DNA of 7,599 nt from Candidatus Gorgonimonas leptogorgiae. Its GTDB lineage: Bacteria; Pseudomonadota; Gammaproteobacteria; Pseudomonadales; Endozoicomonadaceae. The stretch is taken from the NCBI GenBank assembly GCA_929200515.1, contig CAKNAD010000141.1, forward strand, positions 1 to 7,599, written 5' to 3'. Under the pieces are notes generated by a model, which was not told the DNA's origin, did not search any database, and saw only the letters and a program-made list of their open reading frames with translations. Made by a program: the position numbers and the translations under genes. Positions 1 to 5,696 of this stretch are shown piece after piece; the stretch's first letter is position 1, and every line of letters begins with the position of its first letter.

Positions 1-8
1 TATTTTAC

Positions 9-37
9 AAAACTTTAATTAATTTGTAAAGTTTTTT
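9..37 (+). terminator. AT-rich hairpin followed by a T run, possible intrinsic terminator
   Basis: A perfect 9-bp inverted repeat (AAAACTTTA at 9-17, TAAAGTTTT at 27-35) has a 9-nt loop and runs directly into more T residues. This is the shape of a weak rho-independent terminator for a plus-strand gene that would end upstream of the window. The stem is almost all A-T, so it may instead be part of a palindromic repeat. A similar AAAACTTT/AAAGTTTT hairpin occurs at 7555-7578. Confidence 0.35.
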
Positions 38-40
38 ATG

Positions 41-76
41 CCTTATATCCCCGCCATAAAGGGCGAGGCTTTACGG
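41..76 (+). repeat. 36-bp GC-rich box, copy 1 (IS-end-like)
   Basis: This box aligns without gaps to 1434-1469, with 27 of 36 positions identical by my hand count. The conserved parts are the left nine bases CCTTATATC, the following CCGCC/TAAAG block and the right end TTTACGG. The core CGCC-ATAAA-GGGCG can form a short GC stem, which stands out in such AT-rich DNA. The pattern resembles the subterminal hairpins of IS200/IS605-type elements, but no transposase is present and that link is inference. Both copies lie upstream of a plus-strand gene (161 and 1496). Confidence 0.45.
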
Positions 77-160
77 CACTACTAGGTAATTTAAAGCACG
101 CAGTTAAAACCATCAATTTTAAACTTAAACAAAGTATTATTTTTATAAAAGGATTTTTAT

Positions 161-505
161 ATGAGCAACAACGATATAAAATTAACTACCTTTTCATGGG
201 AAATTCATAATACAAATTATTATCCCCCTAATAACACTAGTGAAACAATACAAAATGATGGTAATATGTCAGGGAAAACAGTTACTAATGTAAAAACAGT
301 GAAATTTATAGCTGATCAACCTAAACCTATATCACAAGATCATCAAGAAAGAGTTAATTCAGGTAAAAAAGTCAGTTTTTCTAGTAAAATTTCATATTGT
401 AGCAATAGCAATAAAAAAGAAGGGTTAAAATGGCTTGTTAACAAACAAATTGAAGCACAATATAATATAGAGCAAAAGAAATTAGAATTATCGAAAACCT
501 CATGA
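161..505 (+). CDS. small hypothetical protein (114 aa), possibly shortened at its C-terminus
   Basis: I do not recognise this protein. The ATG at 161 follows an AAAAGGA ribosome-binding site (147-153) with 7 nt spacing, so translation is plausible. The product is hydrophilic, rich in Asn, Ser and Lys, has no signal peptide or membrane segment, and looks largely disordered until a helical C-terminal part (about residues 86-110) starting with GLKWL. Reading on in frame past the TGA stop gives 24 more codons that begin SGLAWLMEQ, a second GLxWL-type helix, before another TGA at 578-580. The stop may therefore truncate an older, longer gene. Three landmarks (an N-terminal aromatic-Pro motif, an IAD motif near residue 50, and a C-terminal LxWL) recur in the same order in the 909-1322 product, so the two may be distant paralogues. 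A small secreted or effector-like protein is possible, but only by context. Confidence 0.55.
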   Translation: MSNNDIKLTTFSWEIHNTNYYPPNNTSETIQNDGNMSGKTVTNVKTVKFIADQPKPISQDHQERVNSGKKVSFSSKISYCSNSNKKEGLKWLVNKQIEAQYNIEQKKLELSKTS

Positions 506-545
506 TCTGGGTTAGCTTGGTTAATGGAACAACATTCAGATCATA

Positions 546-719
546 ATGATAAATTGCAATTTAAAAAAATATCTGAATGAAATAGCATTAATTCCACAAT
601 TAATCAATAACAAAAATGTACTCGGATGTTATCTCGCCGTGATGTTATTGATAAACTTGATGAGAGCTGGTAAGATGATACCCGACTTAAAAGACAATAG
701 TTTATGCTGTTCTAGTTAA
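546..719 (+). CDS. doubtful short ORF (57 aa) with one hydrophobic segment
   Basis: An open frame starts at ATG 546 and ends at TAA 717-719. The predicted peptide has a hydrophobic stretch at about residues 26-40 (LGCYLAVMLLINLM) followed by a short hydrophilic tail ending CCSS, which could be one membrane helix. No good ribosome-binding site precedes the ATG, and the frame overlaps the readthrough part of the upstream gene. A 57-codon open frame is long but not exceptional by chance at this base composition. It could be a small membrane peptide, a fragment of a decayed gene, or noise. Confidence 0.18.
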   Translation: MINCNLKKYLNEIALIPQLINNKNVLGCYLAVMLLINLMRAGKMIPDLKDNSLCCSS

Positions 720-759
720 GAAAAAAATTTAATTAGTGGCTTTTATGATGTAAGGTCTA

Positions 760-868
760 TTTTTCAGCAAGAGATTATAAATTTCGAGCGTTGGCAATTT
801 CACGGGATAATAAATTAATAAGATTATAGCATAATATAAAATCATAGAAATCTTGTCACCTGTATACT
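760..868. repeat. dispersed palindromic repeat, degraded copy D
   Basis: Two parts match other copies of the family. TTTTCAGCAAGAGATT (761-776) resembles TTTTCAGCAAGTGATT in copy C, and ATCTTGTCACCTGTATA (850-866) resembles the right part of copy A (ATCTGCTACCTGTATA). GTTGGCAATT at 790-799 also matches copy C. The pieces are separated by AT-rich sequence, so this is an eroded or rearranged copy. It lies immediately upstream of the 909-1322 gene. Confidence 0.35.
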
Positions 869-908
869 TAAGTTGATAACTTTTGAAGGAACAAAGGAAA
901 TAGAAACA

Positions 909-1322
909 ATGTATAAAGTAGATAATTCAACTTTTTATGTGCCATATCCAGGAGTACAGACACCTACTAAGAAACAAACAAAAGCACAATGTAGCGATAG
1001 GTCAGTATATAAAGTAGCTGCTAATAATTCAGGTAGGTTAATAGCAGATAAGAAGTTTTCACCTGCTAGTAAAGGCGAGATAAAAAAAGATCAGATTAAA
1101 GTACAGAAAATAGATCCATCAGATCTAAAGCTGAATGTTACATTAACTGGAATAGATAATGCTCAAGAAAATGCAAATAATTATCGTAATTTCCAAGTTG
1201 AATATAATACAGATGCAGTTTTTTTAAGCCCTAAACAACAACATAAAACAGAACATGGTACTTATAACCAATCACAAAAAGCCAACCTACCTATCAATAA
1301 AAGGTTGTCATGGTTACGATAG
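909..1322 (+). CDS. small basic hypothetical protein (137 aa)
   Basis: I do not recognise this protein. An upstream TTG at 873 is in frame, but ATG 909 is the better start because AAGGAA (894-899) lies about 9 nt before it. The product is Lys/Asn/Gln-rich, basic and hydrophilic, with no signal peptide or membrane helix, one Cys (residue 28), and probably little fold. Its N-terminus reads VDNSTFYVPYPG, an IAD motif is near residue 45, and it ends abruptly at RLSWLR. These landmarks loosely parallel the 161-505 product, where the matching LxWL is followed by a longer helix; this copy may therefore be truncated just after the motif. It is flanked by repeat copies D and C, so decay by rearrangement is plausible. 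A role as a small secreted protein is context-based guesswork. Confidence 0.5.
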   Translation: MYKVDNSTFYVPYPGVQTPTKKQTKAQCSDRSVYKVAANNSGRLIADKKFSPASKGEIKKDQIKVQKIDPSDLKLNVTLTGIDNAQENANNYRNFQVEYNTDAVFLSPKQQHKTEHGTYNQSQKANLPINKRLSWLR

Positions 1323-1349
1323 TTAATGTTAATCCTAAAAAGCAAGTAA

Positions 1350-1410
1350 TATACAGGTGGAAGTTGGCAATGCAGGTTTTCAGCAAGTGATTTCATCTAC
1401 CACCTATATA
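1350..1410. repeat. dispersed palindromic repeat, copy C (two half-copies head to head)
   Basis: The ends TATACAGGTGG (1350-1360) and CCACCTATATA (1400-1410) are inverted repeats matching at 10 of 11 positions. The left half (1350-1384) read on the minus strand resembles copy A, including CTGAAAACCTGCATT against CTGAAACCTAGCATT. The right half (1390-1410) resembles the right end of copy A on the plus strand. The whole is about 61 bp, the size and shape of a small palindromic mobile repeat. It lies between the 909-1322 gene and the YopJ-like gene. Confidence 0.5.
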
Positions 1411-1433
1411 GTTTCAACAACAAAATAATTTCA

Positions 1434-1469
1434 CCTTATATCACCGCCCTAAAGAGATCTAATTTACGG
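1434..1469 (+). repeat. 36-bp GC-rich box, copy 2
   Basis: This is the ungapped partner of 41-76 (27 of 36 identical), with the outer blocks CCTTATATC and TTTACGG fully conserved and the middle diverged to AGATCTAA. It ends 26 bp before the start codon of the YopJ-like gene, so it lies in that gene's probable promoter or leader. Part of its middle (CTAAAGAGATCTAATT) resembles 5594-5613 next to repeat copy B, which hints that the two repeat types belong to one larger decayed element. Confidence 0.45.
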
Positions 1470-1495
1470 TATAAAAGCTAAAAGGATTTAGTTAT

Positions 1496-2617
1496 ATGTC
1501 TACCCCACCATTATCGCAAATAGCGAATTTAAGTTCTAGTTCAACACAACATACAAATGACGATAAAAAAATAAAACAGAATTTTTCAAATAGTTCATCT
1601 GTAGTGCCATGTGATGTTACTCCAGCTATTCCAAGAGCAATTCAATGTAAAGATACTAATAGAAGTAATAACGGTAGTTACTTTAGGAATGTCTCTATTC
1701 ATGATTTTAAGAATAGCTTAAAAACCAAAGAGGGTTTAGAGAAGCATGTAAATTTATTACAAAGCTTATATGATGAAGGCATAGATTTTGGCTGGAAAAA
1801 TGCTATAAAAACTGATATAATCTTGTTACCCAAACTGTTATGGGTAACATGTGAAAAATACCCAAATATTAATTTAACAGTATTAACATCAGGAATTGAA
1901 CAAATAGATGGCAAAATAATAGCTTTAGCTAAAAATAATGTTCAATCAGCAAAAATTATTGTTGGTACTAACGGATTAGATACAGAAGCCAACCATTTTC
2001 TTATGGCTGATTATTATTTAGATATTTCTTCCAAAATTAAAACAGCATCTGTAATATTTTTTGATCCTGCTGGGAATGAACCTGAGATAAAAAGTTTAAT
2101 AGATGACACAATATCAAAGCTACTTAGCTTGCGAGACACTTTAAAAATAAAATATCTTTATGTACCGCTAGATATTCAAAAAAGTACAATTGATTGTTTG
2201 ATGTTCAGCTTAGAAATAGCAAAAGCATCACATAAATCTGTAGCTGAAATGCAACAATTTCATCAATTAAACATTAATGACCAAATTGAAACAGATCAAA
2301 TTAAACAATTGCATAACTTCAATATTGCTACACAACATAACTTTGATCAGTATATTGCAACTCGTATAATGAAACACTGTCAATCTTATACAAGAATAGA
2401 GTCTTATAATAATAAACCTAAAATATATACATGTGATATCGCAAAACCATTCAATAAAGGCAAAGAAAGCATAGTAGATAGATATCAAAAATATACTAAA
2501 AATAAATATTTTAATGATAAATTAACTAGCAAAAAAACTAGTTTTTCTATTGAAAAAAAAAGAATACGCTTTTTAGAAAAAATTTTACAACACTGGGAAA
2601 AAATAAGTGGTAGTTAG
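1496..2617 (+). CDS. YopJ/C55-family serine/threonine acetyltransferase effector
   Basis: Members of this family are injected into host cells, where they use acetyl-CoA to acetylate Ser, Thr or Lys of host proteins, often MAPK kinases, and are activated by inositol hexakisphosphate. From memory the match to Yersinia YopJ runs over most of the catalytic domain: TDIILLPKLLWVTCEKYPNI (106-125) against the DIKMMPALVIQANNKYPEMN region; NHFLMADYY with H167; VIFFDPAGN with D190 in place of YopJ Glu128; DIQKSTIDCLMFSLEIAK with C234; and a C-terminal IVDRY...KKRIRFLEKIL (326-364). D190 and C234 are 44 residues apart, as are Glu128 and Cys172 in YopJ. The first 65 or so residues are Ser/Thr/Asn-rich and disordered, as in secreted effectors. 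At 373 aa it is longer than YopJ (288 aa), mainly through the N-terminus and residues 250-320. AAAGGA (1481-1486) with 9 nt spacing supports the start. All three triad positions are filled, so it is probably active. The target and secretion system cannot be read from the window. Confidence 0.88.
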   Translation: MSTPPLSQIANLSSSSTQHTNDDKKIKQNFSNSSSVVPCDVTPAIPRAIQCKDTNRSNNGSYFRNVSIHDFKNSLKTKEGLEKHVNLLQSLYDEGIDFGWKNAIKTDIILLPKLLWVTCEKYPNINLTVLTSGIEQIDGKIIALAKNNVQSAKIIVGTNGLDTEANHFLMADYYLDISSKIKTASVIFFDPAGNEPEIKSLIDDTISKLLSLRDTLKIKYLYVPLDIQKSTIDCLMFSLEIAKASHKSVAEMQQFHQLNINDQIETDQIKQLHNFNIATQHNFDQYIATRIMKHCQSYTRIESYNNKPKIYTCDIAKPFNKGKESIVDRYQKYTKNKYFNDKLTSKKTSFSIEKKRIRFLEKILQHWEKISGS

Positions 2618-2710
2618 TAATGCTAAATTATCAAATAGTGCCATAAAACCTGCAAAACATCCCTTGATTAAGCAAGAAATACTAACGCAGGATAAAAGCT
2701 TAGAAGCCTT

Positions 2711-2747
2711 GCCCTGAAACCTAGCATTTTCATCTGCTACCTGTATA
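2711..2747 (+). repeat. dispersed repeat, copy A
   Basis: This 37-bp sequence begins GCCCTGAAACCTAGCATTTT and ends CTACCTGTATA. Its reverse complement matches 5558-5594 at 33 of 37 positions with no gap, the clearest pair of the family. It lies about 100 bp after the YopJ-like gene and just before the end of the minus-strand gene at 2859-4409. Confidence 0.65.
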
Positions 2748-2858
2748 TTTATAATTACATTTTAACAGATGACACGAATTTATGAATACTACCTATTTGC
2801 TTATAGCTTTTATTTGTAGTATCTTACTTATTTTTCAGGGACGACAATTTAGAGTAAG

Positions 2859-4409
2859 CTAAGATGTCGTATATGATGCTGAATTTATTATTTTTGTCAT
2901 TGCAGTTATATAAAAATTAAACTTTGTTAGTATGCTAATATCTAATTCGTAGAGATAGCCATATAATAGCTCTTGCTTATCACATTTAACTGAAGTTAAT
3001 GTAGCCAAACTTAATTTTTGCCTAAATGCTTCTATGTCCATTTGCTTTATTACATATCTTGCTATCTCTTTATCTGTTAAAATTGTTAATGCAGAATTTG
3101 CATTTGAAATTTTTTGTTGTACTACTGTTGTTAGCTCTTTTTTTGTTGCATTCCAATTAGATAATAAACACTCATAATTTTGAGCTTGGCATAACTCTAT
3201 TGTCTTGCAACTATTGTTAAGTGTATCTGTTAAAAATTTAAATTTATCTTTAAAATCTGTAATTCTTGCTTGTAATTCTGATTTCATTTTTACATCATAT
3301 TCTATTTCTTTTTGTGTTTTTGCTTGTTCTTCTGTTTGTTCTTCTGTTTGTTCTATTATTTTATTGATTATTTGTAACTCATTTTGTATGAAATCACTAT
3401 ATTTTTGTATATGCTCTGATAAAACATTAGCCTTCTTATTTAAAAGTAGATGATTATCTGTAGATACCTTATTTTGTATTACAAGAGCTGGATCGTTAAG
3501 CATATCTTTAACCAATGAAGTATGTAATATTTTATCACAGAATTCATTTTTTGCTACTGTTAGATTATCTATCATTAGAGAACATTTATATATAAAAAAA
3601 TTTTGTACAATATTAAACTTGGCTACTTCTGATTCCCTGTTGCAAGGAGTGCTTGAATTGCTTTCTGCAATAGCTCTATTATATGTAAAATAATGAGGAT
3701 TAATTGTTTTTGCTGCTATTATCTCTTGTTCACTTGGTAGAAATTGACTAAAATAATTTAGCGTTATGCTACTTGGTATCGTCCTTATTTGAACATCTTT
3801 TGCCTCGATAGTACTAGTATTATTTATATCAGATACCATAGCTATCTTACCTAGTCTTAGCTTTATAGCCGCCTTTTTTTCTGTAGATACCTTTATTTTT
3901 TGTTCATTTATTACTGAAGTTACATGGGCTACTATAGTTATTTTATCTAATGTAATAATTAATTTAGTCACATTGTCGGCGACTGGTTCTTGATTAAGTT
4001 TGCTTGGTGTCATTTGTTCTAGCATTAGTTTATCTAATGTTAACTCTATTGTAGTATTGTTTGCGATCGCCTCTGTTATTTGTTGTTCGCTGGCTACAAT
4101 TACTTGCTCAGAAGTTATAGCTGTAGCATCATTTAATATTATTTTCGCTGTAAAATTATTAGATTTGCTTACTTCTTTGTCAATTGGAAGATATACCCTA
4201 GTAGGGTCTCCTACTGGGTTATTAGATATTGCCTGTAAACTAATATTACTTACTATAGTATTATTTGTTTGTGTAATTACTTTGGCTGTATCTGGTATTG
4301 GCTTTATGTTATGGCCATTTGCTAAAACAGTTGCTTTAACTACATTTAATGCTGGTTGTCTTGAGGCTTCTGGGTTTTCTTTAAATTTAATGCCTAGATT
4401 ATCTATCAT
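2859..4409 (-). CDS. hypothetical protein (516 aa) with diverged beta-rich repeats and a coiled coil
   Basis: I do not recognise this protein and can only describe it. The start is well supported: AAGGAG (4421-4416 on the minus strand) lies 6 nt before the ATG. There is no signal peptide or membrane helix. Residues 86-192 contain four weakly similar segments spaced about 30 residues apart: FTAKIILND (86-94), TTIELTLDKLML (119-130), TKLIITLDKITIV (148-160) and AAIKLRLGKIAMV (180-192), each an alternating hydrophobic strand, joined by Gln/Glu/Asn-rich linkers. Residues about 325-430 are a probable coiled coil, with an EQTEEQTEEQ run at 353-362. The C-terminal 80 residues are mixed helical. Seven Cys are scattered from residue 256 onward. 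It is the first gene of its strand in this spacer, divergent from cytochrome b561. Lying between a YopJ-like effector and a Tir-like protein, it could be another secreted protein, but nothing in its sequence proves this. Confidence 0.72.
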   Translation of the reverse strand: MIDNLGIKFKENPEASRQPALNVVKATVLANGHNIKPIPDTAKVITQTNNTIVSNISLQAISNNPVGDPTRVYLPIDKEVSKSNNFTAKIILNDATAITSEQVIVASEQQITEAIANNTTIELTLDKLMLEQMTPSKLNQEPVADNVTKLIITLDKITIVAHVTSVINEQKIKVSTEKKAAIKLRLGKIAMVSDINNTSTIEAKDVQIRTIPSSITLNYFSQFLPSEQEIIAAKTINPHYFTYNRAIAESNSSTPCNRESEVAKFNIVQNFFIYKCSLMIDNLTVAKNEFCDKILHTSLVKDMLNDPALVIQNKVSTDNHLLLNKKANVLSEHIQKYSDFIQNELQIINKIIEQTEEQTEEQAKTQKEIEYDVKMKSELQARITDFKDKFKFLTDTLNNSCKTIELCQAQNYECLLSNWNATKKELTTVVQQKISNANSALTILTDKEIARYVIKQMDIEAFRQKLSLATLTSVKCDKQELLYGYLYELDISILTKFNFYITAMTKIINSASYTTS

Positions 4410-4415
4410 ATTAAA

Positions 4416-4421
4416 CTCCTT
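4416..4421 (-). promoter_or_regulatory. strong ribosome-binding site of the 2859-4409 gene
   Basis: The minus strand reads AAGGAG followed by 6 nt and ATG. It is the best Shine-Dalgarno match in the window and fixes this start. Confidence 0.75.
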
Positions 4422-4437
4422 ATTTTTAGTTAACTAT

Positions 4438-4484
4438 GTGACAATTTTATGTGTTTTTGAAAACTGTTTTTTTAAAATTATCAC
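4438..4484 (-). promoter_or_regulatory. inverted repeat in the leader of the 2859-4409 gene
   Basis: GTGACAATTTT (4438-4448) and AAAATTATCAC (4474-4484) are inverted repeats matching at 10 of 11 positions. They enclose a smaller GTTTT/AAAAC stem. The structure ends 17 nt before the ribosome-binding site on the minus strand. It could be an RNA hairpin in the leader or a spaced operator; the sequence does not decide between them. Confidence 0.35.
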
Positions 4485-4496
4485 TATCAGCCCTAG

Positions 4497-4502
4497 ATTA
4501 TA
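4497..4502 (-). promoter_or_regulatory. candidate -10 box for the 2859-4409 gene
   Basis: The minus strand reads a perfect TATAAT here, which would start transcription around 4490, just before the leader inverted repeat. No convincing -35 box is seen 16-18 nt upstream, and TATAAT occurs by chance often in DNA this AT-rich. Confidence 0.22.
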
Positions 4503-4705
4503 ATTTGTCTTGTTGTATTGCTTTTTATACTTTAATTATAATTTTTTCAACAGGGTGGGTCTGTTCTAGTTTTAATGTAAAATCTAATCTGTTTTAAATA
4601 ACTAATTTTATTTTATTTGTATCTAGAGCAGATTGAAATTAGCGCTACTTTACACTAATAAAGCTTAAAACACAAGAATTATTTACTCAAATTACGGTTA
4701 TATTT

Positions 4706-4794
4706 ATTGAAAAGATACTTACAGTGCATGATGGAAATGCGAATGTGATAATATTTTTTCTGTTAAATTTAATAAGCATTAAATACTTTTCAAT
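4706..4794. repeat. 89-bp imperfect palindrome
   Basis: The outer arms ATTGAAAAGATACTTA (4706-4721) and TAAATACTTTTCAAT (4780-4794) are inverted repeats with one mismatch and one single-base gap. The 58-bp centre contains the GC-richer CAGTGCATGATGGAAATGCG. The size is right for a small palindromic element or MITE remnant; a regulatory cruciform for the flanking genes is the alternative. It shows no clear similarity to the A-D repeat family. Confidence 0.4.
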
Positions 4795-4921
4795 ATTTTA
4801 GAAGGATATATCGATAATATTTTAATGCTTTCATTATGATATAAAAATCTACTAAAAAAATTAAAATTTGAATTTTATTTTAAATCTGTTGTAATATCTT
4901 TTATACAATTCATCTTACTAT

Positions 4922-4925
4922 AGGA
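4922..4925 (+). promoter_or_regulatory. ribosome-binding site that decides the b561 start
   Basis: AGGA at 4922-4925 is only 1 nt from the first in-frame ATG (4927) but 7 nt from the second (4933). Normal spacing therefore selects ATG 4933. Confidence 0.55.
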
Positions 4926-4932
4926 AATGCAT

Positions 4933-5475
4933 ATGTCTAATAATACACAGCCGATTAACAATTATAATTTAGCAATGCGTATGATTCATTGGGCTTCAGG
5001 ATTAATGTTATTAGCTATGATTTGTAGTGGTTTTTATATGGTTAGTTTAGATAGAGCTGTTAGCTATAAATATAATATTTATCATATACATAAATCTATA
5101 GGAGTATTGGTATTAATGATACTTATAATCAGAATTATAGTTCGTCTATCTAGTAACATACCACAACTGCCAAATGAGGTTAGCAAAATCGAACAACTAA
5201 TATCTAAGTTAGCACATTTCATTCTTTATGCGGGTTTTTTAGCTGTAGCAGCAAGCGGTTTTTTAATGGCAGATGCTAGCCCTGGAAAAGCAGTTCCTTT
5301 ATTCGGTTGGAGTTTACCTAACTTATTTGGCAAAAATAAAGAATTAGCACGCACATTGCATGGTTTACATGTAGTATTACCATATTGGATGCTTGGTGTT
5401 GTTGGATTACACATTTTAGGAGCAATAAAGAATATAATTTGCTATAAAACATATAAATTTAAAAGAATTTGGTGA
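4933..5475 (+). CDS. cytochrome b561 family membrane haem protein
   Basis: This is a small four-helix inner-membrane dihaem cytochrome of the bacterial CybB type (180 aa, usual family length about 175-190), thought to move electrons between quinol and an acceptor. Numbering from ATG 4933, the hallmarks are YNLAMRMIHW with H19 at the head of helix 1; HIHKSIG with H51 and H53 before helix 2 (about 57-72); AHFILYAGFLAVAASGFLMA with H95 opening helix 3; and LHGLHVVLPYWMLGVVGLHI with H143, H146 and H160 in helix 4. H19, H53, H146 and H160 are the likeliest haem ligands by family pattern. The loop with PLFGW and NKELARTLHG is also typical. It is a lone gene in its own spacer and diverges from the 516-aa gene. 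It looks like an ordinary housekeeping gene inside an otherwise accessory region. Confidence 0.92.
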   Translation: MSNNTQPINNYNLAMRMIHWASGLMLLAMICSGFYMVSLDRAVSYKYNIYHIHKSIGVLVLMILIIRIIVRLSSNIPQLPNEVSKIEQLISKLAHFILYAGFLAVAASGFLMADASPGKAVPLFGWSLPNLFGKNKELARTLHGLHVVLPYWMLGVVGLHILGAIKNIICYKTYKFKRIW

Positions 5476-5557
5476 GTTGATTTCTGCTACTTCGCATTAA
5501 AATTTATGCTTTATGCTACTTATTTACTTTGCTAAAAAATAATGTGGTTAAAACATT

Positions 5558-5594
5558 TATACACGTGGCAGATAGAAATGCTAGGTTTCAGGGC
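5558..5594 (-). repeat. dispersed repeat, copy B (inverted relative to copy A)
   Basis: This 37-bp sequence is the reverse complement of copy A (2711-2747) with 33 of 37 identities and no gap; the 19 bases nearest 5594 are identical. The pair in opposite orientation brackets the 516-aa gene and cytochrome b561, a 2.8-kb block. It continues directly into the palindrome at 5600-5679. Confidence 0.65.
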
Positions 5595-5599
5595 TAAAG

Positions 5600-5679
5600 A
5601 AAAAGATCTAATTAGAGGCAAAATACTGCCCAAATGCAAGTGCATTTCAAAGTGTTTTAACGATGAAGTAGATCTTTTT
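5600..5679. repeat. 80-bp palindrome with internal hairpins, possible terminator
   Basis: Perfect 11-bp arms AAAAAGATCTA... bound this structure (AAAAGATCTA at 5601-5610 plus A5600; TAGATCTTTT at 5669-5678 plus T5679). Inside are GGCA/TGCC (5617-5630) and AAATGCAAGTGCATTT (5632-5647), which gives a cruciform with several stems. It lies between convergent genes (b561 ending at 5475, the membrane protein ending at 5697), and the right arm runs into T-rich sequence, so it could stop plus-strand transcription. Together with copy B it could be one mobile palindromic element of about 120 bp. Confidence 0.45.
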
Positions 5680-5696
5680 ATTTAAATTACGATTAG

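Larger units (their letters stand above)
506..908. other. 403-bp stretch without a secure gene
   Basis: The stretch opens with the in-frame continuation of the 161-505 gene (506-580). It then holds one short open frame (546-719) and, from about 760, pieces that match the dispersed repeat found at 1350-1410 and 2711-2747. Reading frames are otherwise broken every few codons. It looks like decayed coding or mobile DNA rather than a designed regulatory region. Confidence 0.5.
4410..4932. other. divergent intergenic region, about 520 bp
   Basis: This spacer separates the minus-strand 516-aa gene from the plus-strand cytochrome b561 and must carry both promoters. It holds the leader hairpin at 4438-4484, a degenerate inverted pair TCTGTTCTAG/CTAGAGCAGA near 4561-4634, and the larger inverted repeat at 4706-4794. 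No open frame with a usable start and ribosome-binding site was found. TATACA at 4902-4907 is a possible -10 for b561, without a clear -35 box. Confidence 0.5.

Noticed and set aside
503..505. TGA read as tryptophan (alternative genetic code)
   Set aside because: The secure genes here use TGG for Trp and have no in-frame TGA, so a normal stop is more likely.
1699..1914. 71-codon minus-strand frame
   Set aside because: It lies wholly antisense within the YopJ-like gene and has no independent support.
2267..2488. 73-codon minus-strand frame
   Set aside because: It is antisense within the YopJ-like gene; the hydrophobic composition is a strand artefact.
2782..2862. 26-codon plus-strand frame MNTTYLLIAFICSILLIFQG...
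   Set aside because: It is hydrophobic and could pass for a small membrane peptide, but it has no good ribosome-binding site, is very short and overlaps the end of the convergent 516-aa gene.
3205..3453. 82-codon plus-strand frame rich in Cys, Ser and Phe
   Set aside because: It is the shadow of the coiled-coil part of the 516-aa gene; the Cys/Ser runs come from the reverse of Glu/Gln/Thr repeats.
4000..4503. 167-codon plus-strand frame rich in Leu, Ile and Val
   Set aside because: It is antisense to the N-terminal half of the 516-aa gene, which has a far better ribosome-binding site; the hydrophobic look comes from reading Asn/Lys/Glu codons backwards.
5226..5414. 62-codon minus-strand frame
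   Set aside because: It is antisense to the conserved helices 3-4 of cytochrome b561.
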